From positions 34,449 to 98,448 of the forward strand of contig NZ_JRLV01000020.1 in assembly GCF_000769915.1 (NCBI RefSeq): 64,000 bases of DNA. The letters run 5' to 3'. This document shows positions 8,141-16,790 of this stretch, piece by piece. The position numbers and the translations under genes are program-made. This stretch comes from Flavobacterium beibuense F44-8. Its GTDB lineage: Bacteria; Bacteroidota; Bacteroidia; Flavobacteriales; Flavobacteriaceae. Within the stretch, counting starts at the first letter, position 1; each line of letters begins with the position of its first letter. Below the pieces are notes generated by a model, which was not told the DNA's origin, ran no database searches, and saw only the letters and a list, made by a program, of their open reading frames with translations.

Positions 8141-10538
8141 CCTGTTGTTGCTATTGCTGCCGGTATTTGCCCTGGCACAAAATACAATTACAGGAAAAGT
8201 AGTTTCTGACAAAGGAGATGCTATACCTTACGTGGATATTTTTAATAAAACCGCAAACAGTTCTTTGTCAGCTAACGGGAAAGGTGTTTTTAAAATAAAC
8301 GCCTCAACTCCTCAAACCCTTGTGTTTTATACTGATGGATATATGCTTATTGAACAAACTTTATCTCCCTCATCAACAGAAACTATTGTTACCTTACAAA
8401 AAGTAATTGACCTTGACGAACTTGTTATACAGCAGGAAAAGTTCTATTCACTTAATAAGATGAAAGACATAGATGGAACCGCCATTTATGCCGGAAGAAA
8501 AACAGAAGTGATAAGTGTTGAAAAAATTACTGCTAATAAGGCTACTAACAATACACGCCAGATTTATGCACAAATTGCAGGTCTTACCATTAACGAAAAC
8601 TCCGATGGTGGTTTACAACTTAGTATAGGAGGACGTGGTCTAAACCCTAACCGTACCTCAAACTTCAACACCCGTCAAAACGGATATGATATAAGTGCCG
8701 ATGTTTTGGGCTATCCTGAAAGTTACTATACTCCTCCTACCGAGGCTTTAGCAGAAATTCAGGTAATACGCGGTGCTGCTGCATTACAATACGGCACACA
8801 GTTTGGCGGACTGGTAAACTTTAAGTTCAAAGCACCATCAGGCAAACCTATTGAAGGGGTTACAAGAACCAGCGTTGGCTCATACAACCTGCTTACTAAT
8901 TTTTCCAGCCTTAGTGGTACAACGGGTAAGTTTAGTTACTATACTTTCTTTAACTATAAGCAGGGAGACGGTTTCAGACCAAACTCTAACTTTAACAGCC
9001 GTAACTTTTTTGCTAACCTGAACTATCAGTTTAACAAAAAGACATCCATTCATTTTGATTACACCCTTTTTGACTACCTGGCAAAACAACCAGGTGGATT
9101 AACTGATTATATGTTTAATCAGGATATGTTTCAAAGTAACAGAAACCGAAACTGGTTTGACGTTAATTGGAACCTTTTCGCTTTAAGACTTAATCATCAT
9201 TTTACCGACAATTCTCAGTTCTCATTACAATTGTTTGGATTGGATGCAAGCCGTAAGGCGTTGGGTTACCGCTCTAACAGGGTATCAAACCCAGATACCG
9301 AAGGCACAGTGCGCGACCTGCTTAAAGGTGATTTTGTTAACTGGGGTGCCGAGGCTCGTTTTTTACAGCAATATGATATTAACGGTAATAGCAGTGCTTT
9401 ACTTATAGGGGCAAAATATTATCAGGCAGAAAACACCTCCATGCAGGGACCGGGAAGTGCAAACAGTAACCCTGACTTTAATTTTGATTTTGATAATTTC
9501 CCTAATTATGCGAGTCAGAGTGATTACACCTATCCTAACCTAAATACATCATTCTTTGCCGAAAATATGTTTAGGCTATCGCCAAACTTTACCCTTACTC
9601 CGGGTATAAGGGTGGAAAACATCCGAACCAAAGCAAATGGCTATTACAGAAGGATAAATACCGACCTTGCCGGAAATGTTATTCTTGATGAAATCGAATA
9701 TGAAAATGTAACCAAGAACCGTAGCTTCGTTCTGTTTGGACTTGCTGCCAGCTACAAACCTAATAACCGTATTGAGTTTTATGGTAACGTAGCCCAAAAC
9801 TACAGGTCGGTTACCTTTAACGACATACGCACCGTGGCACCAAGCCAGGTAATAGACCCAAATATTACCGATGAGAAAGGTTACACTTCAGATATTGGTA
9901 TACGCGGTAAGCTGGGTAATAAATTATCGTATGATGCCAGCATTTTCGGATTGTTATATGATGATAAAATTGGTGATTACCAAACCGAGAATCCTAACGG
10001 AGCAGCAGCGGTTGTACGTTACAGAAGTAATATAGGTACTGCATTAACCTATGGCTTTGAAACCTTACTGGACTGGAATATTGCCGATACTTTTTTTGAA
10101 GGAAGTAACTTTAAATGGAATGTATTCACCAATACTGCCATTACAGGCTCTGAATACCTTAAATCAGACGGTCCCGGCATAGAAGGTAACGAAGTGGAGT
10201 TTGTACCTATGCTTAACGTAAAAGTAGGTACAGGAGTAGGCTATAAAGGTTTTATGTGTAGCCTTCAGTTTACACACCTGTCATCACAGTTTACTGATGC
10301 CAATAACACCACTTCTACAGCAGATGATAATACCTATGGTATTTTTGGTAAAATACCTTCTTACTATGTTGCCGATATATCTGCTTCCTACCAATGGAAA
10401 ATGCTAAAACTGGAAGCCGGTGTAAATAACTTTACCAACAACTATTATTTTACCCGCAGGGCTACCGGATATCCGGGGCCGGGTATAATCCCGTCTGACC
10501 CACGAGTGTTTTATACCACACTGGAAATAAAGTTCTAA
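8079..10538 (+). CDS. TonB-dependent receptor (FecA-like)
   Basis: An 819-residue outer membrane receptor with signal peptide SLLLLLLPVFALAQ. A CarboxypepD_reg-like domain (about residues 38-110) precedes the plug (IAGLTINENSDGGLQLSIGGRG, IRGAAALQYGTQFGG), and the beta-barrel ends in the terminal aromatic signature TTLEIKF. The family transports ferric chelates. The ligand here is not predictable, but its place as last gene of the imelysin-HTTM operon supports iron. The start overlaps the preceding gene, suggesting translational coupling. Confidence 0.92.
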   Translation: MNHSSTKTGYYLLKKLFGGYSLLLLLLPVFALAQNTITGKVVSDKGDAIPYVDIFNKTANSSLSANGKGVFKINASTPQTLVFYTDGYMLIEQTLSPSSTETIVTLQKVIDLDELVIQQEKFYSLNKMKDIDGTAIYAGRKTEVISVEKITANKATNNTRQIYAQIAGLTINENSDGGLQLSIGGRGLNPNRTSNFNTRQNGYDISADVLGYPESYYTPPTEALAEIQVIRGAAALQYGTQFGGLVNFKFKAPSGKPIEGVTRTSVGSYNLLTNFSSLSGTTGKFSYYTFFNYKQGDGFRPNSNFNSRNFFANLNYQFNKKTSIHFDYTLFDYLAKQPGGLTDYMFNQDMFQSNRNRNWFDVNWNLFALRLNHHFTDNSQFSLQLFGLDASRKALGYRSNRVSNPDTEGTVRDLLKGDFVNWGAEARFLQQYDINGNSSALLIGAKYYQAENTSMQGPGSANSNPDFNFDFDNFPNYASQSDYTYPNLNTSFFAENMFRLSPNFTLTPGIRVENIRTKANGYYRRINTDLAGNVILDEIEYENVTKNRSFVLFGLAASYKPNNRIEFYGNVAQNYRSVTFNDIRTVAPSQVIDPNITDEKGYTSDIGIRGKLGNKLSYDASIFGLLYDDKIGDYQTENPNGAAAVVRYRSNIGTALTYGFETLLDWNIADTFFEGSNFKWNVFTNTAITGSEYLKSDGPGIEGNEVEFVPMLNVKVGTGVGYKGFMCSLQFTHLSSQFTDANNTTSTADDNTYGIFGKIPSYYVADISASYQWKMLKLEAGVNNFTNNYYFTRRATGYPGPGIIPSDPRVFYTTLEIKF

Positions 10539-10546
10539 AAATAGCA

Positions 10547-10572
10547 AACGCCCGGACCAAAAACCGGGCGTT
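10547..10572. terminator. Terminator between the TonB receptor and REC-GT2 genes
   Basis: Nine-bp stem AACGCCCGG / CCGGGCGTT with an 8-nt loop. A T-rich run follows on the minus strand; the plus-side tail is weak, so it mainly serves the minus-strand gene at 10621-11802. Confidence 0.7.
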
Positions 10573-10620
10573 ACCAATCAAAACCAATAAAAAAACATTA
10601 TGAAAAAGTTTTATTCCTCC

Positions 10621-11802
10621 TTATCTGTAATGTAGGGTGATTTGCCCTAACTGCCCTATCAGGCTAAATGAATTAAGTACCGATACTTTTGTATTACGGG
10701 CATAAATCCATCTGTCAAGTGGTTTTTCATACCACATTTGTTTTACGGTATAACCACCGTATATCTTTTTAAGTCTTAGTAATATCTCTACATCAAACAG
10801 GCTTTTGGTTAGAAACCTTTTACCAAAGGCTATCTCTACCACATCACTCGACATTATTTTCACTCCGCATTGCGCATCCCTGAAATCAAGCCCGAACACT
10901 TTGCGCATGGTATAGTTTATTACCCTATTTAAAAACTTTCTTGTAGGCTCTGTAGAGATATCGGCTCCCATTCTGCTTATCCTGCAACCGCTAACCACTT
11001 TAAACTTTGAGTGTGTAATAGTTTTTACCAAATCACTAAAATCCTGGAAGTTTGTAGATAGGTCGGCATCCATAAAGCCTATATAATCAAACTGCTTTTG
11101 TTTTTCAAGACTCATCATACCAAGGCGTATTGCCTCTGCCCTTCCTACGTTCTTCTTACAGTTATATATGCTTATACGACCTCTGTTTTCCTTTTGTATA
11201 TCCCTTAGCACTTCTAGTGTACCATCGGTACTGCCATCGTTTACAAAACACAGGTGGTATCCAAGGTTTTTAAATACAAAGTTTCTAAACTCATCACTTA
11301 ACAGCCAAGCTTCTTCGTTATAACATGGTATAACCACTCCTACACAACTGTTTTGTATGTATCTGTTGTTATTGCCTGCTTTAAGCTCTGTTTGTCCTCC
11401 TATGAGCCTTTTTACCCTTATTCCTATTTCTTTAAGGCTTAAAGGTTTTTTCATGTACTCATTAGCTCCAAGTTCAAAGCCTTTTTCTATAATATCATCA
11501 TCTGTATTACCGGTTAATATCATTACCGGAGTATTGTGTTCTTTTATGTATCTTATATATTTTAAAACCTCTAAGCCCGACGATTTATCATTTATCTCGG
11601 CTAATGTATTCTCAAGAGAATGCTGATCTGCAGTAACCGACATGTTAATATCAATAATGGCCAAATCAGGCTTATGGATATCATAGTACTGAACCGCGTC
11701 AAAAATATTATCGGCGCTTATGACTTCATATCCTAAATCGGTCAGTGTTTTTTGCAGAGACAACAATACCAGTTGCTGATCATCCATTATTAATATTTTC
11801 AT
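10621..11802 (-). CDS. Receiver domain fused to a family 2 glycosyltransferase
   Basis: A 393-residue protein with an N-terminal REC domain (residues 1-130: MDD acidic pocket, phosphoacceptor Asp 51 in AIIDINMS, ILTGN switch, KKP lysine near 119). A GT2 domain of the dolichol-phosphate sugar synthase type follows (from about 155): VVIPCYNEE, FVNDGSTDGT, metal-binding MDADLST, and DAQCGVKIM. No membrane helices follow. The REC domain has an extra loop of about 18 residues after Asp 51, shared with the stand-alone regulator at 30900-31319. A REC-GT2 fusion implies phosphorylation control of sugar transfer, probably for a surface glycan or lipid-linked sugar. The acceptor is unknown. Confidence 0.88.
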   Translation of the reverse strand: MKILIMDDQQLVLLSLQKTLTDLGYEVISADNIFDAVQYYDIHKPDLAIIDINMSVTADQHSLENTLAEINDKSSGLEVLKYIRYIKEHNTPVMILTGNTDDDIIEKGFELGANEYMKKPLSLKEIGIRVKRLIGGQTELKAGNNNRYIQNSCVGVVIPCYNEEAWLLSDEFRNFVFKNLGYHLCFVNDGSTDGTLEVLRDIQKENRGRISIYNCKKNVGRAEAIRLGMMSLEKQKQFDYIGFMDADLSTNFQDFSDLVKTITHSKFKVVSGCRISRMGADISTEPTRKFLNRVINYTMRKVFGLDFRDAQCGVKIMSSDVVEIAFGKRFLTKSLFDVEILLRLKKIYGGYTVKQMWYEKPLDRWIYARNTKVSVLNSFSLIGQLGQITLHYR

Positions 11803-11862
11803 TTCGTGTGCTTTAGTGATTTTGATATACCAAAGTTACATTAGTACCATAAGCCTTGTGGG

Positions 11863-11921
11863 CAAATTTAGACAGCGCGTTATTTGGTGTCGACGAACTG
11901 CTTATTTTTATCGACTTACTA
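11863..11921 (-). promoter_or_regulatory. Promoter of REC-GT2 gene with LytTR-like direct repeat
   Basis: Minus strand: half-site CAGTTCGTC (11892-11900), a weaker upstream copy TAGTAAGTC 21 bp away (11913-11921), and a perfect -7 box TAAATTTG (11863-11870). The half-site to -7 gap is 21 nt, one helical turn shorter than the 31-32 nt seen in the other seven copies. Confidence 0.5.
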
Positions 11922-11936
11922 CTTCATTAAACACAT

Positions 11937-12097
11937 AAAAAAAACCCCAGTGACTGTTACATCAAAGGGGCCTCGCTTTAAAAAAAATAGACATTAGTAA
12001 AGCTAACATTAAACATTAATGCTTTTGGTATTTTGTAAGGCTATCGGTATTATGGCGGGGGATTACAGCTACATAATTAACTATGTTGCTTAATCAT
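11937..12097 (-). ncRNA. Putative sRNA 'F' of the LytTR-linked family
   Basis: A predicted 160-nt transcript on the minus strand with no credible ORF. It runs from about 5 nt after a -7-like box (CATCTTTG) to a terminator hairpin with CCCC/GGGG and TGA/TCA stems (11945-11970) followed by eight Ts. It carries CCCCC at 12057-12061 (about +36), then CCATAATACCGATA, which resembles the leader of the regulator at 30900 (CCAATAATGACCGATA). It could instead be a terminated leader of the REC-GT2 gene. Confidence 0.6.
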
Positions 12098-12101
12098 ATC
12101 G

Positions 12102-12171
12102 CAAAGATGTAAAGTATTGAAAAGTGTTTGAGGTAATTTTCGGTGAATGGCATTTTTGTTTAGACGAAACA
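12102..12171 (-). promoter_or_regulatory. LytTR-like direct repeat and promoter for sRNA F
   Basis: Minus strand: TGTTTCGTC (12163-12171) and CCATTCACC (12142-12150), exactly 21 bp apart. Then 32 nt to the -7-like box CATCTTTG (12102-12109). No -33 TTTG is seen, as expected for an activator-dependent promoter. Confidence 0.65.
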
Positions 12172-12202
12172 AAAAATTCTTCTGATAATTTAATTGGGAA
12201 GT

Positions 12203-12257
12203 GCTATAAAAAAACAACCATCCCGGAGTGTTAAATACCTAAATCCTCCGAGATGGT
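12203..12257 (-). terminator. Terminator downstream of the TPR gene and micro-ORFs
   Basis: Minus strand: 12-bp stem ACCATCTCGGAG / CTCCGGGATGGT (one mismatch) with a long loop, followed by TTGTTTTTTTATAG. It closes the transcript that includes 12551-13684 and the two small ORFs. Confidence 0.8.
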
Positions 12258-12291
12258 CAAACTAGCTAAAAAAAGAATTAATATAAAAATA

Positions 12292-12366
12292 TTACTCAAC
12301 TAAACCCTTGGAATTGCTTGAGGCCGTATTGTGTAAAGTAATTAGAGGATTAAAATTGCCCCACAT
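12292..12366 (-). CDS. Candidate 24-residue peptide (micro-ORF)
   Basis: ATG preceded by TTAAGGATT; it encodes a 24-residue peptide beginning MWGNFNPLITL and ending KGLVE, then TAA and the operon terminator. It has no known family. It is supported only by a ribosome-binding-like AAGGA four bases upstream and its position inside the transcript of the TPR gene, after a small hydrophobic ORF. It could be chance. Confidence 0.25.
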   Translation of the reverse strand: MWGNFNPLITLHNTASSNSKGLVE

Positions 12367-12381
12367 AATCCTTAATTATCT

Positions 12382-12471
12382 TTACAGCACCTGTACAAGA
12401 ACCCCTAAAAGAGTTGCAGCAAAGCTATAGCTAATTATGACCGTTATAAAACTTAAAACTTTAAATATCAT
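12382..12471 (-). CDS. Candidate 29-residue hydrophobic peptide (micro-ORF)
   Basis: It starts MIFKVLSFITVIISYSF and is a single predicted membrane helix, with GGGAAAATTCC upstream of the ATG. The frame extends further upstream (to 12567) into the end of the TPR gene, but the longer version has an implausible composition. It may be a small membrane peptide co-transcribed with the TPR gene, or non-coding sequence. Confidence 0.25.
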   Translation of the reverse strand: MIFKVLSFITVIISYSFAATLLGVLVQVL

Positions 12472-12550
12472 GGAATTTTCCCTGATTTTAAAAGAAAAAA
12501 AATAGAAGTAAAAACTTAAATAACAACAAGTTAGAACACAAAAAGACAAA

Positions 12551-13684
12551 TTACTGCTCTTTATCAACCTGTTCCTTTTTTTGGTTTATTTTTTTCCTTT
12601 TTTTGACAATTTTGTAAGCCATATAAGACATGATTACAATAAAAACCAGTATTGCTCCCAGTAATATGAAGATGAATTTACTTTTTGTTTCCTGTTGTGA
12701 CTTCTCTTTTTCTTCAGATAAATCGTTAACCACAGTATTTAAGGATTTCTTCTCTTCGGCAATTATCCTTTTTGTTTCATCAAAATAAAGCTGACTGTAA
12801 CGCTCATAATTTTGAGTATCCTTTATGGCTTTATAATTTTCAGATAATAGCTTGTAAACTTCCTTTTTTATAGAGAGGTCATTCATTTCCTCTAAATCGG
12901 CATCTACTTCTTTTAAAAGTGTAATGGCCTTTTCATTTTCATCTTCCTGCTTATAAATTCTGGAAAGTCCCATTTTAGCATACGCCAGGCTGTGTCCTGA
13001 GTTTACTTCAAGAGAATACTTTATAGCTTCTTTAAAATTAAATTCGGCAGCATCAAGATCATTTATTTCAATATAACAATCCGCTATATTATTATGCGCT
13101 ATGGCTACACTTACCAAATTAATTTTTTTAGACACATATTTTTTATACACATTTGCCGCCTCTTTAAAGTAAGGCAATGCATACTCACACCCCAGGCTGG
13201 TGCGCTGTATAAGTCCTTTAACTATAAGTATATTTCCGCCAAGATATTTTAAGGAATCAGGGATTGCTTCGGTTTTAAAGACCTCCTCGGCCTCATTAAT
13301 GTATAACAATGCCTTATCATCAAGTCCAAGTCTCCTGTACTGTCCCCCAATAAATCCCGATACCTGTAACCTGTTTACCGGACTCCCCTTTTCATCGGCT
13401 ATTTTTTTGGCTTTTAGAGCCGTTTCCATCACCGCGTCGTGATTTTTTAAAACAGCATAGGCATTTGCCGATGTTAGCAAATAGCTAATTTGCATTGAAG
13501 GATCTGTAATGGTAGGATAAATTTCTTCAACCCGCCTTAATGCTTCCTTAGGGTTATTATACACCATAAGGTTAAGCTCTGTTTTAAGACTGTCAAGATT
13601 TACCTGTGCTGTTGCATAACCAAATACAAACAGCAGGCACATAATTAATTTAACTTTTTGCAAGGTGATTTTATTCATGGGCAA
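12551..13684 (-). CDS. TPR membrane protein lacking an output domain
   Basis: A 377-residue protein with signal peptide (IMCLLFVFGYATAQ) and TPR-like helical repeats through about residue 300 (ALLYINEAEEVF, AIAHNNIADCYIEIND, AKMGLSRIYKQEDENEKA). A single membrane helix (FIFILLGAILVFIVIMSYMA, about 333-352) follows, then a Lys-rich tail ending QVDKEQ. This matches the sensor half of Bacteroidetes TPR-TM-HTH regulators but stops just after the membrane helix, with no HTH. It sits 35 nt downstream of a full-length TPR-TM-AraC regulator and may modulate it or be a degenerate paralogue. Confidence 0.75.
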   Translation of the reverse strand: MPMNKITLQKVKLIMCLLFVFGYATAQVNLDSLKTELNLMVYNNPKEALRRVEEIYPTITDPSMQISYLLTSANAYAVLKNHDAVMETALKAKKIADEKGSPVNRLQVSGFIGGQYRRLGLDDKALLYINEAEEVFKTEAIPDSLKYLGGNILIVKGLIQRTSLGCEYALPYFKEAANVYKKYVSKKINLVSVAIAHNNIADCYIEINDLDAAEFNFKEAIKYSLEVNSGHSLAYAKMGLSRIYKQEDENEKAITLLKEVDADLEEMNDLSIKKEVYKLLSENYKAIKDTQNYERYSQLYFDETKRIIAEEKKSLNTVVNDLSEEKEKSQQETKSKFIFILLGAILVFIVIMSYMAYKIVKKRKKINQKKEQVDKEQ

Positions 13685-13719
13685 TACTAAAATAAATACC
13701 GTACAAGGTACTTATTATT

Positions 13720-15303
13720 TTAAGCAGACTCCTTTTCCTTCTCAATTTTCTTTTTAAGAAAGTTTATAAACTGTTTTGGGGTTAAATCAGTAACCGATTT
13801 AAACACTACTGTAAAGGCACTGTGTGAAGAGAAACCACAAATTTCTGCCAGGTAACTTACCTTATAAGTAAGGTATTTTTTATCAGACTGCATTAAGGCT
13901 ACTATATAATTAATGCGTAAATCATTTATATAAGCATTGAAATTTTTACCCTTATTGTTATTAATGATATCCGACAGGTATTTTGAATTAGTTTTAACCC
14001 TCTTTGCCAAGAGTTGTAATGACATATTAGCATTGGTAAACTCATCTCCCCTTTCAAACTCTTTAAGCTTTTCCAGTACAGCCTGCTCTGTCTTTTCTGA
14101 TATAGCCAGTACTTTACCTTCCACCTTATCTGTTACCTCATCTACAGGTAAAACAGGGGTTGTAATAACCTTAGAGGCTTCAATTCTGGACAGCAGTTTT
14201 TCAAACTTATTATATTCGTCATCCAGCTTTTTATTGTACACAAAATACGCTATAAAAACTATTGCAAAAATCAGTAACATTCCCACAAACATAGTGGTAT
14301 ACCTCGATTTATCTTTATTAATAACAATGTTTTGCTCTTTTTCAATTTCAGTAATCAGGGTATTTCTGGCATCACGCTCTTTCCAAATGAGTGCGGTAGA
14401 GAGTTCTTTATGCTTCATGGAGTTCTCACTATACAACTCCTTATTATCTGTTTTCAAGTATAATTCCGAAAGATTTTGGTATACATCTGCCTTTACCCAC
14501 GATTCAATTACATTACATGCCAGTGCTGCCTCAAAAGCAGCCTGCGCCACATCATACTGACTGTTTTTAATAGCTATTTGCCCCATACCATTGTAGGCAC
14601 AAGCCGCTACTGATGAAAACTCAAACCCAATTTCTTTTAATATATCAATGCATTTTTGATAATGATTTGCTGCTGCTATATAATCAGATGCTAAAAAGGA
14701 AGCATTGGCAAGTGCCTTTCTGATCCTTGCTTGCAAAACAGGATGACTTTCTTTACTGTTTTCAAGTATTTTATTAGATGATGAGAGTATATTAATTGCC
14801 TCACTATACTGTTTGGAGTTAATTAGTACACCGGCTTTTTCATATAGAATTTTGGTCTCAACCTCTGTTTTCGCATCTTCATCCTTTATAAGTTTTTGCT
14901 CATCTTCGGCTCTTGCAATATATGATGATGCCCTGTCTTCAATACCGAAAAAACGACAACGGGAAGAAATAGCGATATACACCAAACTTTTAAGATAATA
15001 GTCATCGCCAGAATCAGCCAGAAAATTAGCCTTAAAAAGGTACTCAATACTTTCACTAAGATCATCAGTAAGGAATTTACTTTCAGAAAGCAAATAGTAA
15101 GCCTTTACCTTATCATTATTGGTTTTGGCATTTTTAAGAAGATATTCGGCTGCCTTGATAGTTTGTACAGGGTTATTGTAGTATCCGTTGCTATTTTCCG
15201 TAAAAATCTTTTCAGTATCAGTAACAATCTGAGCTATCGCAGCCTCTGAAAAGAATAACAAAAAAGCAAATGATATGATAAACCTAACAAACATAAACAT
15301 CAA
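13720..15303 (-). CDS. TPR-transmembrane-AraC family transcriptional regulator
   Basis: A 527-residue one-component regulator with signal peptide (FIISFAFLLFFSEAAIAQ) and periplasmic TPR repeats (about 30-300). A membrane helix near 340 (FVGMLLIFAIVFIAYFVYN) leads to a cytoplasmic linker and C-terminal AraC-type HTH pair (about 430-520: LQLLAKRVKTNSKYLSDIIN and VSYLAEICGFSSHSAFTVVF with LTPKQFI). Such proteins read a periplasmic signal and act directly on DNA from the membrane. The signal is unknown. It is followed by the HTH-less paralogue, probably in the same transcript. Confidence 0.88.
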   Translation of the reverse strand: MMFMFVRFIISFAFLLFFSEAAIAQIVTDTEKIFTENSNGYYNNPVQTIKAAEYLLKNAKTNNDKVKAYYLLSESKFLTDDLSESIEYLFKANFLADSGDDYYLKSLVYIAISSRCRFFGIEDRASSYIARAEDEQKLIKDEDAKTEVETKILYEKAGVLINSKQYSEAINILSSSNKILENSKESHPVLQARIRKALANASFLASDYIAAANHYQKCIDILKEIGFEFSSVAACAYNGMGQIAIKNSQYDVAQAAFEAALACNVIESWVKADVYQNLSELYLKTDNKELYSENSMKHKELSTALIWKERDARNTLITEIEKEQNIVINKDKSRYTTMFVGMLLIFAIVFIAYFVYNKKLDDEYNKFEKLLSRIEASKVITTPVLPVDEVTDKVEGKVLAISEKTEQAVLEKLKEFERGDEFTNANMSLQLLAKRVKTNSKYLSDIINNNKGKNFNAYINDLRINYIVALMQSDKKYLTYKVSYLAEICGFSSHSAFTVVFKSVTDLTPKQFINFLKKKIEKEKESA

Positions 15304-15402
15304 TTTCTCCTACAAAGATAAACTTTTGTAAAAATGTTAAAGTCGATTTTTTATCTCTTTAGAAAAATTTAATACAGTAATTATTGTTATAACAGAAAGA
15401 TA

Positions 15403-15993
15403 TTATTTTGAAGTATTTATATTCTTAACAAATTCAAGTATTTGCCTTATATCTAAAACAAGATCCGGACTCATATTCTCTATAGCATACCCCGGCATAT
15501 AGGCCACTTCGGCACTTTCGGGTTTTTGCACTACTGTTACCCCGCCCGCTTCCTTTATAGCCTGAAGCCCGGCAGTACCATCGGCATTTGCTCCCGACAG
15601 TAAAATGGCTGCAAGTGAAGGTCCGTAAACATCGGCAGCCGACTCAAAAGCCACATCAATACTTGGGCGGCTGTAGTTTACTTTTTCAGATGTATCTAAA
15701 GATATGGTTTCATCCTTTTCAAAAAGCAGGTGATAATCAGACGGAGCTATATAAATATACCCCGGCTCTACCGGAACCTTGTCTTCTACCTCCATAATGG
15801 GTATAGCTGTTTTTATGGATATGAGGTTTTCGAGTAAATTATCCTCTCCGCTTTTGCGGTGCAGTACTATTATGAGAGCAAAAGATTTGAGCTGTTCCAG
15901 TTTGGGGAGTACTTCTATAAGTACTTCAAGACTTCCGGCCGAACCTCCTATAAGTAATGCCTTGCATCCTGAAATTATTTTACTTTCTTCCAT
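15403..15993 (-). CDS. CheB-type protein-glutamate methylesterase domain
   Basis: A 196-residue protein that is only the catalytic domain, without the N-terminal receiver of chemotaxis CheB. The Ser-His-Asp triad is visible: GGSAGSLEVL (Ser), VLHRKSGEDN (His) and LLSGANADGTAG (Asp). It overlaps the 3' end of cheR by 19 nt and ends the five-gene operon with the CHASE3 hybrid kinase. No chemoreceptor, CheA or flagellar gene is present, so it probably modifies or tunes a non-chemotaxis sensor such as the CHASE3 kinase. That role is inference. Confidence 0.9.
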   Translation of the reverse strand: MEESKIISGCKALLIGGSAGSLEVLIEVLPKLEQLKSFALIIVLHRKSGEDNLLENLISIKTAIPIMEVEDKVPVEPGYIYIAPSDYHLLFEKDETISLDTSEKVNYSRPSIDVAFESAADVYGPSLAAILLSGANADGTAGLQAIKEAGGVTVVQKPESAEVAYMPGYAIENMSPDLVLDIRQILEFVKNINTSK

Positions 15994-16784
15994 ATCTTCT
16001 CCCTGTTAAGTTGCTGAAATTTATCCTGAACGGTAGAAAACTTAATGGTTTCCTTAGTACCCAGTGCCAAATAACCTAAGCATGACAAGCTACTGTCAAA
16101 CAATCTTAGCACCCTGTCCTGCAAATGCTTATCAAAATAAATAAGCACATTACGGCACATTATTAAGTCAAACTCGTTAAACGAAGCATCTGAAACCAGA
16201 TTATGTTGTGAAAACACCATTTTCTCATTAAGCTCACAGCTAAACTTCGCCAGTCCGTAATTTGCCGTATAATAATCTGAAAAATCCTCACTACCTCCCG
16301 AAAACCTGTAATTCTCTGCATACTGTTTAATCATCCTTAAAGGGAATAAACCTTTTTTGGCTGTATCCAGAACAACTGAATTTATATCTGTTGCATACAG
16401 TAATGATTTGTGCAACAAGTTGGCTTCTTTCAGTAATATAGCCATTGAGTACACCTCTTCTCCGGTTGAACAGCCGGCATGCCATATCCTTATAAAAGGC
16501 TTGGTAGCCAGTACCGGTACTATTTCTTCACGCAGCAATTTGTAAAACAACGGATCCCTGAACATCTCGGTAACATTAACCGTTATCTCCTCTACCAAAT
16601 GCTTTACATACCCCTCTTCACTCCTTATTTTAGAAAGTACATCAGAAAAACGGGATATACCATCTATCTGGTATAACCTTTCCACACGCCTTTTTAAAGA
16701 AGCTTTAGAGTAGCCACTAAAGTCGTAACCATAATATTCAAACACCTCATTTATCAAAACCTCAAGTTCACGGTCACTAATCAT
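15975..16784 (-). CDS. CheR-type protein-glutamate O-methyltransferase
   Basis: A 269-residue CheR with the N-terminal all-alpha CheR_N domain (VLINEVFEYYGYDFSGYSK, LKRRVERL). The SAM-binding fold has IRIWHAGCSTGEEVYSMA and the downstream FDLIMCRNVLIYFD motif. It methylates glutamates on receptors in chemotaxis systems. Here it is paired with a REC-less CheB and a CHASE3 hybrid kinase, the arrangement seen in alternative (non-motility) sensory clusters. It is 6 nt downstream of the RR gene. Confidence 0.92.
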   Translation of the reverse strand: MISDRELEVLINEVFEYYGYDFSGYSKASLKRRVERLYQIDGISRFSDVLSKIRSEEGYVKHLVEEITVNVTEMFRDPLFYKLLREEIVPVLATKPFIRIWHAGCSTGEEVYSMAILLKEANLLHKSLLYATDINSVVLDTAKKGLFPLRMIKQYAENYRFSGGSEDFSDYYTANYGLAKFSCELNEKMVFSQHNLVSDASFNEFDLIMCRNVLIYFDKHLQDRVLRLFDSSLSCLGYLALGTKETIKFSTVQDKFQQLNREKIWKKVK

Positions 16785-16790
16785 ACAGTT

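Noticed and set aside
13937..14560. 207-codon plus-strand ORF inside the TPR-AraC gene
   Set aside because: Antisense shadow of a well-supported gene, with Ser/Leu-rich low-complexity translation and no RBS.
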